Source: Terriglobales bacterium
Lineage (GTDB): Bacteria; Acidobacteriota; Terriglobia; Terriglobales; Acidobacteriaceae
NCBI GenBank assembly: GCA_025936825.1
Contig: JAICSO010000003.1
Coordinates: 248,001 to 312,000 of the forward strand
DNA: 64,000 nt
Direction: 5' to 3'
Below the pieces are notes generated by a model. It saw nothing but the letters and a program-made list of their open reading frames with translations. It was not told the DNA's origin and did no database searches. Made by a program: the position numbers and the translations under genes. The number at the start of each line of letters is the position of its first letter. Within the stretch, counting starts at the first letter, position 1. Below, piece after piece: positions 52,347 to 61,767 of this stretch.

Positions 52347-53282
52347 ATGAAGAGACTCCGGGTCGTAGTCTCTCTGATCACTCAGGACAACGACTACCAG
52401 GTCGAACAGGCAGCAGCCGCTGAAGAGGCCGCGCGCCGCCTTGGTATCGAGGTCGAGGTACTGTATGCGGATGCAGACAGTATCCAGCAGAGCCAGCAGA
52501 TTCTGAAGTATGTGCAGGCTGGTCCGGACGCTCGTCCCGAGGGCATTATTTTCGAACCGGTCGGCGGACTCGCGCTCCCACAAGTTGGGCGCGCCGCAGT
52601 TTCCGCAGGTATCGGATGGGTCGTGCTCAACCGCGAAGTCGAGTACGTGAAGCAGCTTCGCTCCGCTTTCAAAGTTCCAGTCTTCATCGTTGCCGTCGAC
52701 AATCTGGAAGCCGGACGCATCCAGGGACGTCAAATGGCTTCTCTGTTGCCGAATGGCGGCTCCGTGCTCTACATCCAGGGTCCGTCGGATGCCGACGCGT
52801 CGAAACTGCGTACCGCCGGCATGTACGAAACTAAGCCTACAAACATTCAGGTGAAGACTATGAAAGGCAACTGGACCGAGGCCAGCGCGTTCAAGGCGAT
52901 TACCTCGTGGCTGCGCCTTTCCACTTCGCAGCAGTCGCATATCGACGTCATCGTGGCTCAGAACGACGCCATGGCTGCGGGTGCGAAAAAGGCTTTTCAG
53001 CAGTTTTCATATGAGGGAGAGGGTCGGGACCGATGGGTGAGCCTGCCATTCCTCGGCGTCGACGGTGTCTCAAAGACCGGGCAAGCTTGGGTAAGGAGTT
53101 CCGTCCTGGCCGCGACTGTAGTTACACCTCCGATGGCCGGGACCGCATTGGAGATGCTGGTTCGCGCTTTGCAGACCGGCGCCATGCCTCCGGAAACGAC
53201 TCTGGTCACTCCGCATTCGTTCCCTGAGACCGGGTCGCTCAAGGCCGTCAAGTCCAACGCCCACGCGACCGGAGCGCACTAA
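52347..53282 (+). CDS. Sugar-binding periplasmic-protein-like receptor without signal peptide
   Basis: 311 residues of the type I periplasmic binding protein fold: 'RVVVSLITQDNDYQVEQAAAA', 'GIIFEPVGGLALPQVGRAA', 'IDVIVAQNDAMAAGAKKAF'. Relatives bind sugars in ABC uptake or in LacI regulators. Here the sequence begins 'MKRLRVVVSLITQ', with no hydrophobic export signal and no helix-turn-helix, so it may act in the cytoplasm as a ligand-sensing protein. ATG 52347 is preceded by GGGGGG 6 bases upstream. No permease or ATPase nearby. Confidence 0.78.
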   Translation: MKRLRVVVSLITQDNDYQVEQAAAAEEAARRLGIEVEVLYADADSIQQSQQILKYVQAGPDARPEGIIFEPVGGLALPQVGRAAVSAGIGWVVLNREVEYVKQLRSAFKVPVFIVAVDNLEAGRIQGRQMASLLPNGGSVLYIQGPSDADASKLRTAGMYETKPTNIQVKTMKGNWTEASAFKAITSWLRLSTSQQSHIDVIVAQNDAMAAGAKKAFQQFSYEGEGRDRWVSLPFLGVDGVSKTGQAWVRSSVLAATVVTPPMAGTALEMLVRALQTGAMPPETTLVTPHSFPETGSLKAVKSNAHATGAH

Positions 53283-53364
53283 ATCTCGTTTCGGAAAGCC
53301 TTGTCCGCCCCAACCGATGAGCAAAACGGATTCCGCGCTCCTTGCCACTCTTAGAATATCGCGG

Positions 53365-53395
53365 AGCGGGGGGCTTGCGGCAAGCCCGTAGCCCT
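53365..53395. other. Hairpin after the binding-protein gene
   Basis: GGGCTTG (53371-53377) and CAAGCCC (53381-53387) with a 3-base loop; no U-run. It may be a terminator of another kind or a copy of a small palindromic repeat. Confidence 0.4.
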
Positions 53396-53429
53396 GCGCT
53401 ACTGTCGCTCATCGAGTCCAGAAATTGCG

Positions 53430-54908
53430 ATGATGGGCGAAAAAATCAAAGATCATGCGGTGCTGATTGCCGGCGGAGGACCAACCGGGCTGATGTTGGC
53501 CGGTGAGTTGGCGTTGGCGGGAGTCGATGTTGCCATTGTCGAGCGACGCGACAGCCAAGACCTGGCCGGCCTACGGGCAGGCGGATTGCACATCCGTACC
53601 CTCGAGGTGCTCGATCAACGGGGAATTGCTGATCGCTTCATCTCGCAAGGCAAGCTCGTGCGGGTGGCGCTTTTCGGCGGCATTACTCTCGACCTAAGCG
53701 ATCTCCCGACTCGCCACAACTACTTTCTGGCACTGTGGCAGACCCACATCGAGCGCATCTTGGCGGAATGGGTCAGCGACCTTTCGGTACCGGTCTACCG
53801 CGGACGTCTGGTTACAGATTTCGTCCAGGATGAGAGCGGCGTCACGGTCGAACTTTCGGACGGTTCGCTACGAGCACAATACCTCGCGGGATGTGACGGC
53901 GGGCGCAGCATCATCCGCAAGAAAGCAGGCATCGACTTCCCAGGGTGGGATCCATCAACCAGTTATTCGATTGCGGAGATCGAAACTACTAAGGAACCCG
54001 AGTGGGGCATCCGTCCTGGAGAAAAGGGAATCAGTGCTATCGCGAAGCTGGAGGATGGCAAAGGCGCGCGCGTCGTGCTGAATGAACAGCAGGTCCGCCG
54101 CGGCGACGCACCCACAATTGATGACGTCCGCTCAGGCCTACTCGCGGTCTACGGCACGGATTACGGCCTTCGCGCTGCCTCGTATATTTCCAGGTTTACC
54201 GATATGGCGAGGCAGGCAGCTTCGTACCGGAATAGACGTGTGCTTCTCGCCGGCGACGCGGCGCACGTGCATTCTCCCGTAGGTGGCCAAGGACTCAATG
54301 TCGGGGTCCAGGATGCGGTGAATCTGGGTTGGAAGCTTGCCCAAGTGGTTCGTGGCACATCGCCGGAGAGCCTGTTGGATACCTATCATACCGAGCGGCA
54401 CCCGGTCGGTGCCCGCGTTTTGCGCAACACCATGGCGCTCACCGCGGTGTACCGCAGCGACGATCGCACACAGGCCCTGCACGAGATGGTCTGCGAGTTG
54501 CTTCAGGTCGAGGAGGCCCGCACGCGGTACGTTGCGATGATGTCTGGTCTCGACATTCATTACGACCTCGGGACCGGGCACCCGCTTCTTGGACGTCGTA
54601 TGCCAGATCTCGACCTGATTACCGCGGACGGCACTCAAAAAGTTTTCGCGTTGTTGCACGATGCCCGTCCAGTGCTGCTCAATCTTGGAGCGCTCGGCGG
54701 CTTTCATATCGCTGCATGGGCAGATCGCGTTCAGCGGATAGACGCGAGTTGTGCTGGGATGTGGGAGCTCCCCACGGTGGGAAGGGTCGAAGCTCCAACC
54801 GCGGTCTTAGTTCGGCCTGATGGATATGTGGCGTGGGTGGGAAATGGGACCGAAATAGGGCTGGCTGAGGCGCTTACCACTTGGTGCGGACCGCCCAATC
54901 CGGCGTAG
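53430..54908 (+). CDS. FAD-dependent aromatic monooxygenase (group A, rifampicin monooxygenase-like)
   Basis: 492 residues. FAD motifs: 'IAGGGPTGLMLAGELALAG' (GxGxxG, residues about 13-32), 'LAGCDGGRSIIRKKAG' (DG motif) and 'LLAGDAAHVHSPVGGQGLN' (GD motif). The C-terminal about 100 residues are a thioredoxin-like fold lacking the CxxC, as in PgaE/Rox-type enzymes. It hydroxylates aromatic or polyketide substrates with NAD(P)H; rifampicin inactivation is one possibility among many. Start ATG 53430 or 53433. Confidence 0.85.
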   Translation: MMGEKIKDHAVLIAGGGPTGLMLAGELALAGVDVAIVERRDSQDLAGLRAGGLHIRTLEVLDQRGIADRFISQGKLVRVALFGGITLDLSDLPTRHNYFLALWQTHIERILAEWVSDLSVPVYRGRLVTDFVQDESGVTVELSDGSLRAQYLAGCDGGRSIIRKKAGIDFPGWDPSTSYSIAEIETTKEPEWGIRPGEKGISAIAKLEDGKGARVVLNEQQVRRGDAPTIDDVRSGLLAVYGTDYGLRAASYISRFTDMARQAASYRNRRVLLAGDAAHVHSPVGGQGLNVGVQDAVNLGWKLAQVVRGTSPESLLDTYHTERHPVGARVLRNTMALTAVYRSDDRTQALHEMVCELLQVEEARTRYVAMMSGLDIHYDLGTGHPLLGRRMPDLDLITADGTQKVFALLHDARPVLLNLGALGGFHIAAWADRVQRIDASCAGMWELPTVGRVEAPTAVLVRPDGYVAWVGNGTEIGLAEALTTWCGPPNPA

Positions 54909-54923
54909 CGCGTCTAATCTTAG

Positions 54924-55025
54924 CCAGGCACCGGCGACCCACTGCACACGCAAGAGCCCGTTACCGTTGCTTCCTTCCGGACCTGGCGGGGTTGGCGGGA
55001 AGACGTCGCGCGGGGCCGATGCCTG
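54924..55025 (-). ncRNA. ffs: Signal recognition particle RNA, small bacterial type
   Basis: On the minus strand the conserved domain IV hairpin reads 'CCAGGTCCGGAAGGAAGCAA', containing the GGAAG tetraloop core. The flanks close the helix: 'CAGGCATCGGCCCC' at the 5' end pairs with '...CGCCGGTGCCTGGC' at the 3' end. The length of about 102 bases fits the 4.5S type. It binds Ffh to target nascent membrane proteins. It lies between the monooxygenase gene and the TetR operon, transcribed opposite to both. Confidence 0.92.
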
Positions 55026-55116
55026 ACTCTTCATCTTAACATCCGCTCCGGGAGCCACTCTCGCTGCCACCACCTCCGCACATTGCCGTACTCTCTCCCG
55101 GGTCGAAATTCCCATC

Positions 55117-55190
55117 TTTTGAACGCGTTCATTTTCCTATTGACAGCTCCTTGCAGGGAGTATTCAATGAAGTTGAACACGTTCAAAAGG
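55117..55190 (+). promoter_or_regulatory. Promoter with two TTGAAC-n2-GTTCAA operators
   Basis: Two near-identical palindromes, TTGAACGCGTTCAT (55119-55132) and TTGAACACGTTCAA (55173-55186), with centres 54 bases apart, flank a TTGACA -35 box (55140-55145) and a TTCAAT -10 (55163-55168, 17-base spacing). The second operator lies at the expected transcription start, followed by AGGAGG 7 bases before ATG 55198. The downstream TetR gene is the likely binder. Confidence 0.78.
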
Positions 55191-55197
55191 AGGAGCA

Positions 55198-55587
55198 ATG
55201 TACATCGTCACTTGCTATGTCACCTACTTGGTTCTGAGCCTCGTCTCCACGATTTGGGTAGCGCAAACCCTGCACAAGAACGGCCGCCTTTTTCTGATTG
55301 ACGCGTTTTCCGGCAACCAGGCCCTGGCTGATTCGGTCAATCACTTGCTGGTCGTGGGTTTTTACCTGGTTAATATCGGTTATGTTGCCCTGGCGTTGAA
55401 GACGGCAGAAGTCGTCAACAACGTGCGCGATTCCATTGAATTGGTCAGCGATAAAGTTGGCGTCGTGCTGCTGGTCCTTGGCGGGATGCACTTCTTTAAC
55501 CTGTTCGTGTTTTCCCAAATGCGAAAGCGTTCGCAGGAACACTCGCTGCCGCGCTTCGCCGTCCCAAATCCGTCGCAGCAGGTCTAG
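55198..55587 (+). CDS. Small membrane protein in the TetR operon
   Basis: 129 residues with three hydrophobic segments ('TCYVTYLVLSLVSTIWVAQT', 'HLLVVGFYLVNIGYVALAL', 'VGVVLLVLGGMHFFNLFVF') and a charged tail. No family recognised. Its promoter carries the two palindromic operators, so it is probably repressed by the TetR protein encoded 2 bases further down. Confidence 0.75.
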   Translation: MYIVTCYVTYLVLSLVSTIWVAQTLHKNGRLFLIDAFSGNQALADSVNHLLVVGFYLVNIGYVALALKTAEVVNNVRDSIELVSDKVGVVLLVLGGMHFFNLFVFSQMRKRSQEHSLPRFAVPNPSQQV

Positions 55588-55589
55588 TC

Positions 55590-56285
55590 ATGCCCAAGGC
55601 AATAAAAACGAAGAAGTCCGAAGAGACGCGGCGCCGAATCTTCGATTCGGCCCTCGCGCTGTTCCGTAAACGCGGATTCGACGAGACCACCATGCGCGAC
55701 ATCGCCAGCGAAGCGGATGTCGCGCTTGGCGCCGCCTACTACTATTTCGACTCCAAAGACGCCATCGTCATGGCTTTCTATCAGCGCACCCAGGATGAAC
55801 TCGTGCCCTTAGTCACGGAGGCTCTGTCGCACACGCACAGTTTCAAGCAGAGGCTTGCGGCTGTAATTCGCATCAAGCTGGACTACTGCGCTCCCAACCG
55901 CCGATTGATGGCCGCCTTGGCGACGCACATCGATCCCCGGCACCCGCTCTCGCCGTTCAGCGAGCAGACCCGTGCTATTCGCGACGCCGACACGCATTTT
56001 TTTCAGAGGGCTCTCGAAGGCAGCGATGTCAGGGTTTCAGAAGACCTCGCTCTCCATCTGCCCCGTTTGCTGTGGCTTTACCAAATGGGCCTGCTTCTGT
56101 TCTGGGTTTACGACCGCTCTCCGCGCCAGTGGCGGACGACCCAACTCTTCGAGAAGACTCTCTCTATCGTCACCAAGCTGGTTCGTTTTTCGTCGTTCCC
56201 TCTGTTGCGTCCCGTGCGCAAGACTGTTGCCGAGTTGCTCGAACTCATTTACGGATCGCAAGAAACCTCCGAGGCGCTCGCGTGA
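55590..56285 (+). CDS. TetR family transcriptional regulator
   Basis: 231 residues. The N-terminal helix-turn-helix is 'TRRRIFDSALALFRKRGFDE' then 'TTMRDIASEADVALGAAYYYF'. The C-terminal ligand domain is helical and not recognised. It starts 2 bases after the membrane protein gene and overlaps the next gene by a GTGA, making a three-gene unit. The twin operators upstream are probably its own sites. Confidence 0.92.
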   Translation: MPKAIKTKKSEETRRRIFDSALALFRKRGFDETTMRDIASEADVALGAAYYYFDSKDAIVMAFYQRTQDELVPLVTEALSHTHSFKQRLAAVIRIKLDYCAPNRRLMAALATHIDPRHPLSPFSEQTRAIRDADTHFFQRALEGSDVRVSEDLALHLPRLLWLYQMGLLLFWVYDRSPRQWRTTQLFEKTLSIVTKLVRFSSFPLLRPVRKTVAELLELIYGSQETSEALA

Positions 56286-57241
56286 ACTCACTTCACATCG
56301 TCATTGCGGGTGGAACGGGTCACCTGGGAACAATTCTTGCGAAGCACTTTCACGGTGCAGGGCATTCGATCACGATTTTGAGCCGTACGGAGCACTCGTC
56401 TTCGTGGCCCATCATCGCGTGGGATGGCGAAACTCTCGGTGCCTGGATATCGCAACTCGAAGGAGCCGACATTCTGATCAATCTGGCTGGTCGCAGTGTG
56501 AACTGCCGCTATACTCCAGCGAACCGCACCAGCATTATGAATTCGCGCGTGCGAAGCACACGAGTTCTCGGAGAAGCCATCGGCCGGCTTGCGAGCCCTC
56601 CGCGCCTTTGGATCAACTCAAGCACCGCTACCATCTATCGCCATAGTCTGGATCGTCCTATGGAAGAAGACACCGGCGAATTCGGCGGTCATGAACCCGG
56701 AGTTCCGGAAACGTGGCGCTTCAGCATCGAGGTCGCTCGGAGTTGGGAGGAGGCCTTCTTTTCCGCCAGCACTCCGCGCACTCGCAAGATCGCTCTTCGG
56801 AGTGCAGTTGTGATGAGCCCGCAACGAGGAGGGGCTTTCGACATTCTCTTACGCCTGGTGAGGTTCGGCTTGGGCGGTGCAGTCGGATCAGGTCAACAGT
56901 ACGTCTCTTGGATCCACGATGCGGACTTTGCCAAAGCCGTTGAATACCTCATATCGAACGAGAAGATCGAAGGCCCGATCAACCTCGCCTCGCCTAATCC
57001 TTTGCCGAATTGTGATTTCATGCGGGAACTCAGGCGAGCCTACGGCGCCAAAATTGGCCTACCAGCCCCGGAATGGCTCTTGGAAATTGGAACTCGTCTC
57101 CTTCAAACTGAATCGGAACTCGTCCTCAAAAGCCGTCGCGTTGTGCCCGGCCGCTTGCTACGCTCCGGCTTTCAGTTCGATTTTCTTGATTGGCCGAGCG
57201 CGGCCGCTGACCTGGTAAACCGCTGGCAACAGTCCGCCTAA
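56282..57241 (+). CDS. NAD-dependent epimerase-like protein (TIGR01777 type)
   Basis: 319 residues of the extended SDR fold: 'IVIAGGTGHLGTILAKHFHG' binds the dinucleotide and 'ADILINLAGRSVNCRYTPAN' is the typical TIGR01777 block; 'YVSWIHDADFAKAVEYLIS' ends the family signature. The Tyr-x-x-x-Lys catalytic pair is not evident, as usual in this subfamily. Start GTG 56282 overlapping the tetR stop. Substrate unknown. Confidence 0.85.
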   Translation: MNSLHIVIAGGTGHLGTILAKHFHGAGHSITILSRTEHSSSWPIIAWDGETLGAWISQLEGADILINLAGRSVNCRYTPANRTSIMNSRVRSTRVLGEAIGRLASPPRLWINSSTATIYRHSLDRPMEEDTGEFGGHEPGVPETWRFSIEVARSWEEAFFSASTPRTRKIALRSAVVMSPQRGGAFDILLRLVRFGLGGAVGSGQQYVSWIHDADFAKAVEYLISNEKIEGPINLASPNPLPNCDFMRELRRAYGAKIGLPAPEWLLEIGTRLLQTESELVLKSRRVVPGRLLRSGFQFDFLDWPSAAADLVNRWQQSA

Positions 57242-57317
57242 AGGAAAGCCCGAGCCTTTTCCCTATCTTCCGTACCCTTTACCTTTGCCCTGGAAATCTC
57301 GACAATAACCCTATTCC

Positions 57318-59483
57318 GTGCATGACTTGTCCCATACCGGCGAAATCACGCTGACGGCCGCTATTCGCCGCTATCTCGACGTGTCTCTTTTCCTACTGAT
57401 CTTCACCGGCTTTGGAACGCTGGCCTCGACCGGCAAGCTCGATCTGCTCACAGTCATCTTGGTCTCAGCCGCGCTTTTGTTTCGCGGCTATGGTCTCGCC
57501 CGCCGCCGCCAGATCACGCTCACAGAGCGCTGGACCAACCTGCTGACCATTGCCTGCGTGGGTTTTTACATCGCCGACGAGTTCTTTATCAGCAGAAGCT
57601 TCCTTGATTCGTTGGTTCACCTGTTGCTCTTTGTGATGTTAGTCCGCCTGTTTTCCGCGCAGAGCGATCGCGACCACTTCTTCCTCGCCGCGCTCTCGTT
57701 TGGGATGGTGCTCGCCGCTGCCGTCTTGACTATCGACAGCACATTCCTTTTCACTCTCGCCGGCTTCGTCCTGGTCGCCACCGGCACTTTCATCCTGATG
57801 GAAATGATGCACGCGGCGAACAAGGCCGCGGTGCAAGGGCGCGACCCAAACCTGCCGCGAGTGTACCGCAAGCTCTCATTTGCGATCGCAACCCTTGCGC
57901 CGGTTCTACTGGTGCTGATCTTCGCCGTTGGTGGCGTCATCTTCTTCATCCTGCCGCGTGTTTCCACCGGCTACTTCAACGCCTATGCCTCCGGCAACGA
58001 CCTAAGCACCGGATTTTCCGATCACGTTGAACTTGGCCGTATCGGACAGATTCAGCAGTCACGCTCTGTGGTCATGCACGTGCGCATCCCCGGCGACAAT
58101 GGTGGCAGAGAACTCAAGCTTCGCGGCATCACCCTGAACAGCTTCAATGGACACATCTGGTCGAACACCCACGACAAGATTGTTCTCCGTCGCGGCCCCG
58201 ACGGCCGCTTCGCTTTGCGTGAACGCGGCATTGACCCGATGCCGCTCGCCGGTGTCCCGCTTCACTACACCGTGACCATGGAGCCCTTCGTCAACGACGT
58301 CTTCTTCCTGCTGTCGAATCCGCTCACGCTGCAGGGCAACTACCGCCAGGTTTCCATCGACAGTTCCGCCGACGTATTCGACTTCGATCCCGACCATCCT
58401 GTGACTCGTTATGAGGCCGATTCGATTCTGCGTGGGACCGCCTCCCGGTCATCGAATGATGATTCGTCGGTGTATCCTGCCCACATTTCGCGAGAGTACT
58501 TGCAGCTTCCACCGACGGATCCGCGAATCCCCGCTCTTGCTCAGCAGATCACTGCGAATGGGCACACTTCCTACGAGAAGGCGGCAGAAATCGAAGGGTA
58601 CTTGCGTTCGAATTTCGCCTACACGTTGCAACTCCCCAGCACAACGCCGGCCGATCCCATTGCCAACTTTTTATTTGAACGCCGACAAGGGCACTGCGAA
58701 TACTTCGCATCCTCCATGGCCGTGATGCTGCGGACTCTCGGCATCCCTTCACGCGTGGTGAACGGATTTGCGGGCGGCGAGTTCAACGACATTTCTTCCG
58801 AATACGTGATCCGCGCCAGTGAAGCGCATTCCTGGGTCGAGGCCTTCATCCCCGGCCAGGGATGGACGGAATTCGATCCCACGCCCCCCAGCAGCCTCGT
58901 TCCGCCGCAGACCAACCGCTTCCTGCTTTACATGGACGCAGCCGCCTCGTTCTGGCGGGAGTGGATCGTGAACTACGACATCGGCCATCAGCTTCGCCTT
59001 TCCCAGGACGCGAGCCGCGGGAGCCGTCAAATCATCGCTCGGGCGCAAGCCTGGATGAAAAGCCACTATGATCATCTGCTGGGCCGTGCGCGCAGCATGC
59101 AAGATCGCGTTGGACGCTCCACCGTGGTTTGGGGACAGCGGGCTTTGATTCTCTTCGTCATTGCGTTGTTCATTGCCGCGGTCCCACGTGTGATCGCTTT
59201 CATCCGCAAATTGCGTCTGACTAGGCGCCCCGAGCGCGCCCCCCAAGTTGCCGCTACGCTCTGGTATGAGCGCATGCTGAACTTCGTGGCTCGTCAGGGA
59301 TGGGAAAAGGCTCCCGCGCAAACTCCCACCGAATTTGTTTCTGTCATTAAGGACGACCAACTCCGCGCCAGTGTCGCCCGCTTCACCGAGGGCTACGAGA
59401 ATGCCCGTTTCGGCAACTCCGCCGAAGAAGCTTCTCACTTGCCGGAGTTGTTCGAGGAAGTAAAGAGCACTCGCTCCGCGTAA
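57318..59483 (+). CDS. Membrane-anchored transglutaminase-like protein (TgpA/DUF3488)
   Basis: 721 residues. Six hydrophobic segments in the first 220 residues (DUF3488), then a periplasmic transglutaminase-like domain with the triad Cys460 ('RQGHCEYFASS'), His504 ('EAHSWVEAF') and Asp520 ('TEFDPTPPS'), then a C-terminal membrane segment and a DUF4129-like tail. Relatives act on cell-envelope proteins or peptidoglycan. Start GTG 57318. No MoxR or DUF58 gene, the usual partners, is seen next to it. Confidence 0.9.
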   Translation: MHDLSHTGEITLTAAIRRYLDVSLFLLIFTGFGTLASTGKLDLLTVILVSAALLFRGYGLARRRQITLTERWTNLLTIACVGFYIADEFFISRSFLDSLVHLLLFVMLVRLFSAQSDRDHFFLAALSFGMVLAAAVLTIDSTFLFTLAGFVLVATGTFILMEMMHAANKAAVQGRDPNLPRVYRKLSFAIATLAPVLLVLIFAVGGVIFFILPRVSTGYFNAYASGNDLSTGFSDHVELGRIGQIQQSRSVVMHVRIPGDNGGRELKLRGITLNSFNGHIWSNTHDKIVLRRGPDGRFALRERGIDPMPLAGVPLHYTVTMEPFVNDVFFLLSNPLTLQGNYRQVSIDSSADVFDFDPDHPVTRYEADSILRGTASRSSNDDSSVYPAHISREYLQLPPTDPRIPALAQQITANGHTSYEKAAEIEGYLRSNFAYTLQLPSTTPADPIANFLFERRQGHCEYFASSMAVMLRTLGIPSRVVNGFAGGEFNDISSEYVIRASEAHSWVEAFIPGQGWTEFDPTPPSSLVPPQTNRFLLYMDAAASFWREWIVNYDIGHQLRLSQDASRGSRQIIARAQAWMKSHYDHLLGRARSMQDRVGRSTVVWGQRALILFVIALFIAAVPRVIAFIRKLRLTRRPERAPQVAATLWYERMLNFVARQGWEKAPAQTPTEFVSVIKDDQLRASVARFTEGYENARFGNSAEEASHLPELFEEVKSTRSA

Positions 59484-59569
59484 GCCCGCCCGCTTTATCG
59501 GTGCTCTCAGCAGGAACTATTGTGCAGCTCGATTTCTTCGGGCGAAGGCTAGCGGTTGAGATTACACGC

Positions 59570-60823
59570 TTAGAAGTACGTCTCGACCAGGCGCACCAAG
59601 GGTAATGGTATGGGATGCCAATCTTCGTTCGCGTTGGTTCCAAAATAGGCGATCACAACATCGCGCTTGCAATCCACAAACAGCAGTTGTCCGGCAAAGC
59701 CGCCCTTAAAGATTTGGCCGAACTTGCTCACGCCATCCCATTGATAGCTGGAATGGCTGAACCACGACGGCTTCTTGTCTGTTTGCAGCTCGGGACGTTT
59801 CTTTTCCGATAGATTTTTTATGAAGGAAGCGGGGACAGCCGGAGCGCTCACCGATTGGCCCGAGGAGGTGAATAGCAGCCCGAAGCGCGCGAGGTCGCGC
59901 AACGTCATCCCCATGCCAGCGTGCGCTATCGGGAACCCTCTCGGGTTCAGCAGGAAGTAGGCATCATTCTCGGCGTTCATCTTGCTCCAGAACATCTCGC
60001 CTAGGAGCTGTGGCAGCGGCTTGCCGGTCACCCGTTCCAGTAGGTCGCTGAGCACCTCGGTATTAGCGCTAGTATAGAGTTGCGCTTCGCCAGCCTTGCG
60101 GACCCGTTTAAAGCTGTTGAGAAACTCATAAGTCTCATACGACCTGACCGACTCTGGCATCGCCGAGGTCAGCGGCTGCCAACCCAGCGAGGCTTCGAAT
60201 TGGTAATGCTTCTGCTTGGGATCGTTGTACGCTGCCAGGGAGTCTTCGACACCTTCCATCCCCGAAGCCATGTCAGCGATGTCGCGCACATGGGTGCCCA
60301 CCCATCCGCTGCCGGTTAGCTCCGGAAGATACTCGTCAATCGGCTTGTCCATGTCGATCTTGCCTTGCGCTTCCAAAATGCCCAGTGCGGTTCCGACAAA
60401 AGCCTTGGTCACCGAGAACACCAGGTGCTGTTGGGAGGCCGCCATGTGCGGGTATTCCTCATACACGATGTTGCCCTTGTGCAAGATGATGAACCCGTCC
60501 ATGTCTTGGCCGGTAGCGAATTCCCGCAGTGTGATGTCTTTGCCGGCTTGCTGGTCGATAACGAACTTGCCAATCTCAGGGCGCAGATGAAGGGGTAGAT
60601 CCCGGACAGTACCGGCTCGGACGACGGGAGCAGCGGGAAAAATCTCTGTCGCATTCAGATACACGAACCGGGAAAGCTCGCCGCCGTTGTCCCAGTTCTG
60701 AAGCGTGACCCGGGCATGGAGGCTTCGCTCATGCTGGACCGGCGACTGCGTTGTTTGCTGCGTCTGGGCGGTAACGGGAAGACAAAGAAGAAAGACAAAG
60801 TATGCAGTGCAGGCGTGTTTCAT
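59570..60823 (-). CDS. Secreted serine hydrolase of the beta-lactamase/transpeptidase family
   Basis: 417 residues. A signal peptide (1-21) precedes the serine hydrolase core with SxxK 'VFSVTKAFVG' and a YxN-like 'YTSANTEVLS'; 'HAGMGMTLRDLARFG' is typical of class C/EstB-like members. The third motif (KTG or HxG) is not evident ('FKGGFAGQLLF' may be it). It probably cleaves esters or peptides in the periplasm. ATG 60823 has GGAG 6 bases upstream; a longer frame to 60925 lacks support. Confidence 0.88.
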   Translation of the reverse strand: MKHACTAYFVFLLCLPVTAQTQQTTQSPVQHERSLHARVTLQNWDNGGELSRFVYLNATEIFPAAPVVRAGTVRDLPLHLRPEIGKFVIDQQAGKDITLREFATGQDMDGFIILHKGNIVYEEYPHMAASQQHLVFSVTKAFVGTALGILEAQGKIDMDKPIDEYLPELTGSGWVGTHVRDIADMASGMEGVEDSLAAYNDPKQKHYQFEASLGWQPLTSAMPESVRSYETYEFLNSFKRVRKAGEAQLYTSANTEVLSDLLERVTGKPLPQLLGEMFWSKMNAENDAYFLLNPRGFPIAHAGMGMTLRDLARFGLLFTSSGQSVSAPAVPASFIKNLSEKKRPELQTDKKPSWFSHSSYQWDGVSKFGQIFKGGFAGQLLFVDCKRDVVIAYFGTNANEDWHPIPLPLVRLVETYF

Positions 60824-61134
60824 TGAATTCTCCGTTGAGAGAAGAGGCGCAAATTGTACGCCACAGCAGCTACTGGAGGGCGAGACCGTAGAACGCGAGT
60901 TGGCCGCATAGGTCACGCGAGCCATTGCGACCGTTTCCAGATGGACACGCTCTGACGGTTTGGCAACCTGGAAATTAAGGTGCAGTGGTCAGTTGGTGAT
61001 AAATCTTTATTACACCCAAAATGCTCACGAGAGGGATATTGAGGATATCGTCTTCTATGAGCGAGTGTGCGCGAGGCAGTCGAACGAAGTGACGATCTTG
61101 GTTTATTTGGGATGCGGGCTGAAGCCCTAGTACA
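60824..61134. other. Intergenic stretch without a supported gene
   Basis: Between the serine hydrolase and the barrel protein genes, both on the minus strand. I see no gene, RNA or strong repeat, apart from a small GGGCTGAAGCCC hairpin at about 61116-61127 just past the barrel gene's stop. Confidence 0.45.
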
Positions 61135-61767
61135 TCAAAACTTAAACACTACCCCGCCGCCCACGTAAAAATTGTGCTGGTGACTTTTTCCGGTATCCAC
61201 ATTGATCGGCGGTTCGCCGCTCCAATTGTCGCGCGCCTCGAACCGAAAAATCGCATTTTGAAACTTATGCCCGAGAGGCACGTCTAGCCCGATCGCTCCA
61301 TCCAACACGCCGGTCGTCTTTATCCGGTGTCCCGTGTTCGGGCCGAAGAAGATCATTTCGCTGCTGCCCACGAAGTGACCCAATCCGCCCCCAAAGCTGA
61401 CCCACGGCTGGAACGCCAAGCCTTCGAAAAATCTTACCCGCGCAGCTGGCGTCAGAAACATCGAACTGTACTGCTTCGGGACCGCGTTGATTCCGTAATT
61501 GAGGTCCTCATCTGGATTCCACAGAAACGGCAATTCCACCCACAACGATCCCCACTTGTAGTTGCGCAGCGCACGCGCATAGCTGAGATCGAACGAAAGC
61601 CCTTTTCCAGAATGAACCGTATTATCGAAAAAGTTGGTGCCCGGCACGCCCTGATCGCTGATGAAGGTCCGTCCAACGGTGACCGCGACCTCGTTCTTGT
61701 CGTCCTGCGCCACGGACGTGCCCGCAGCTACCAGGATCAATACTGACGTTACCAAAAATCTGCGCAT
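61135..61767 (-). CDS. Outer-membrane beta-barrel-like protein
   Basis: 210 residues. Signal peptide (1-20) followed by alternating strands with aromatic girdle residues ('LSFDLSYARALRNYKWGSLW', 'VRFFEGLAFQPWVSFGGGLGHF' in parts) and a terminal 'NFYVGGGVVFKF' ending in Phe, the usual C-terminal barrel mark. Small porin-like or OmpA-like fold; role unknown. Confidence 0.8.
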   Translation of the reverse strand: MRRFLVTSVLILVAAGTSVAQDDKNEVAVTVGRTFISDQGVPGTNFFDNTVHSGKGLSFDLSYARALRNYKWGSLWVELPFLWNPDEDLNYGINAVPKQYSSMFLTPAARVRFFEGLAFQPWVSFGGGLGHFVGSSEMIFFGPNTGHRIKTTGVLDGAIGLDVPLGHKFQNAIFRFEARDNWSGEPPINVDTGKSHQHNFYVGGGVVFKF

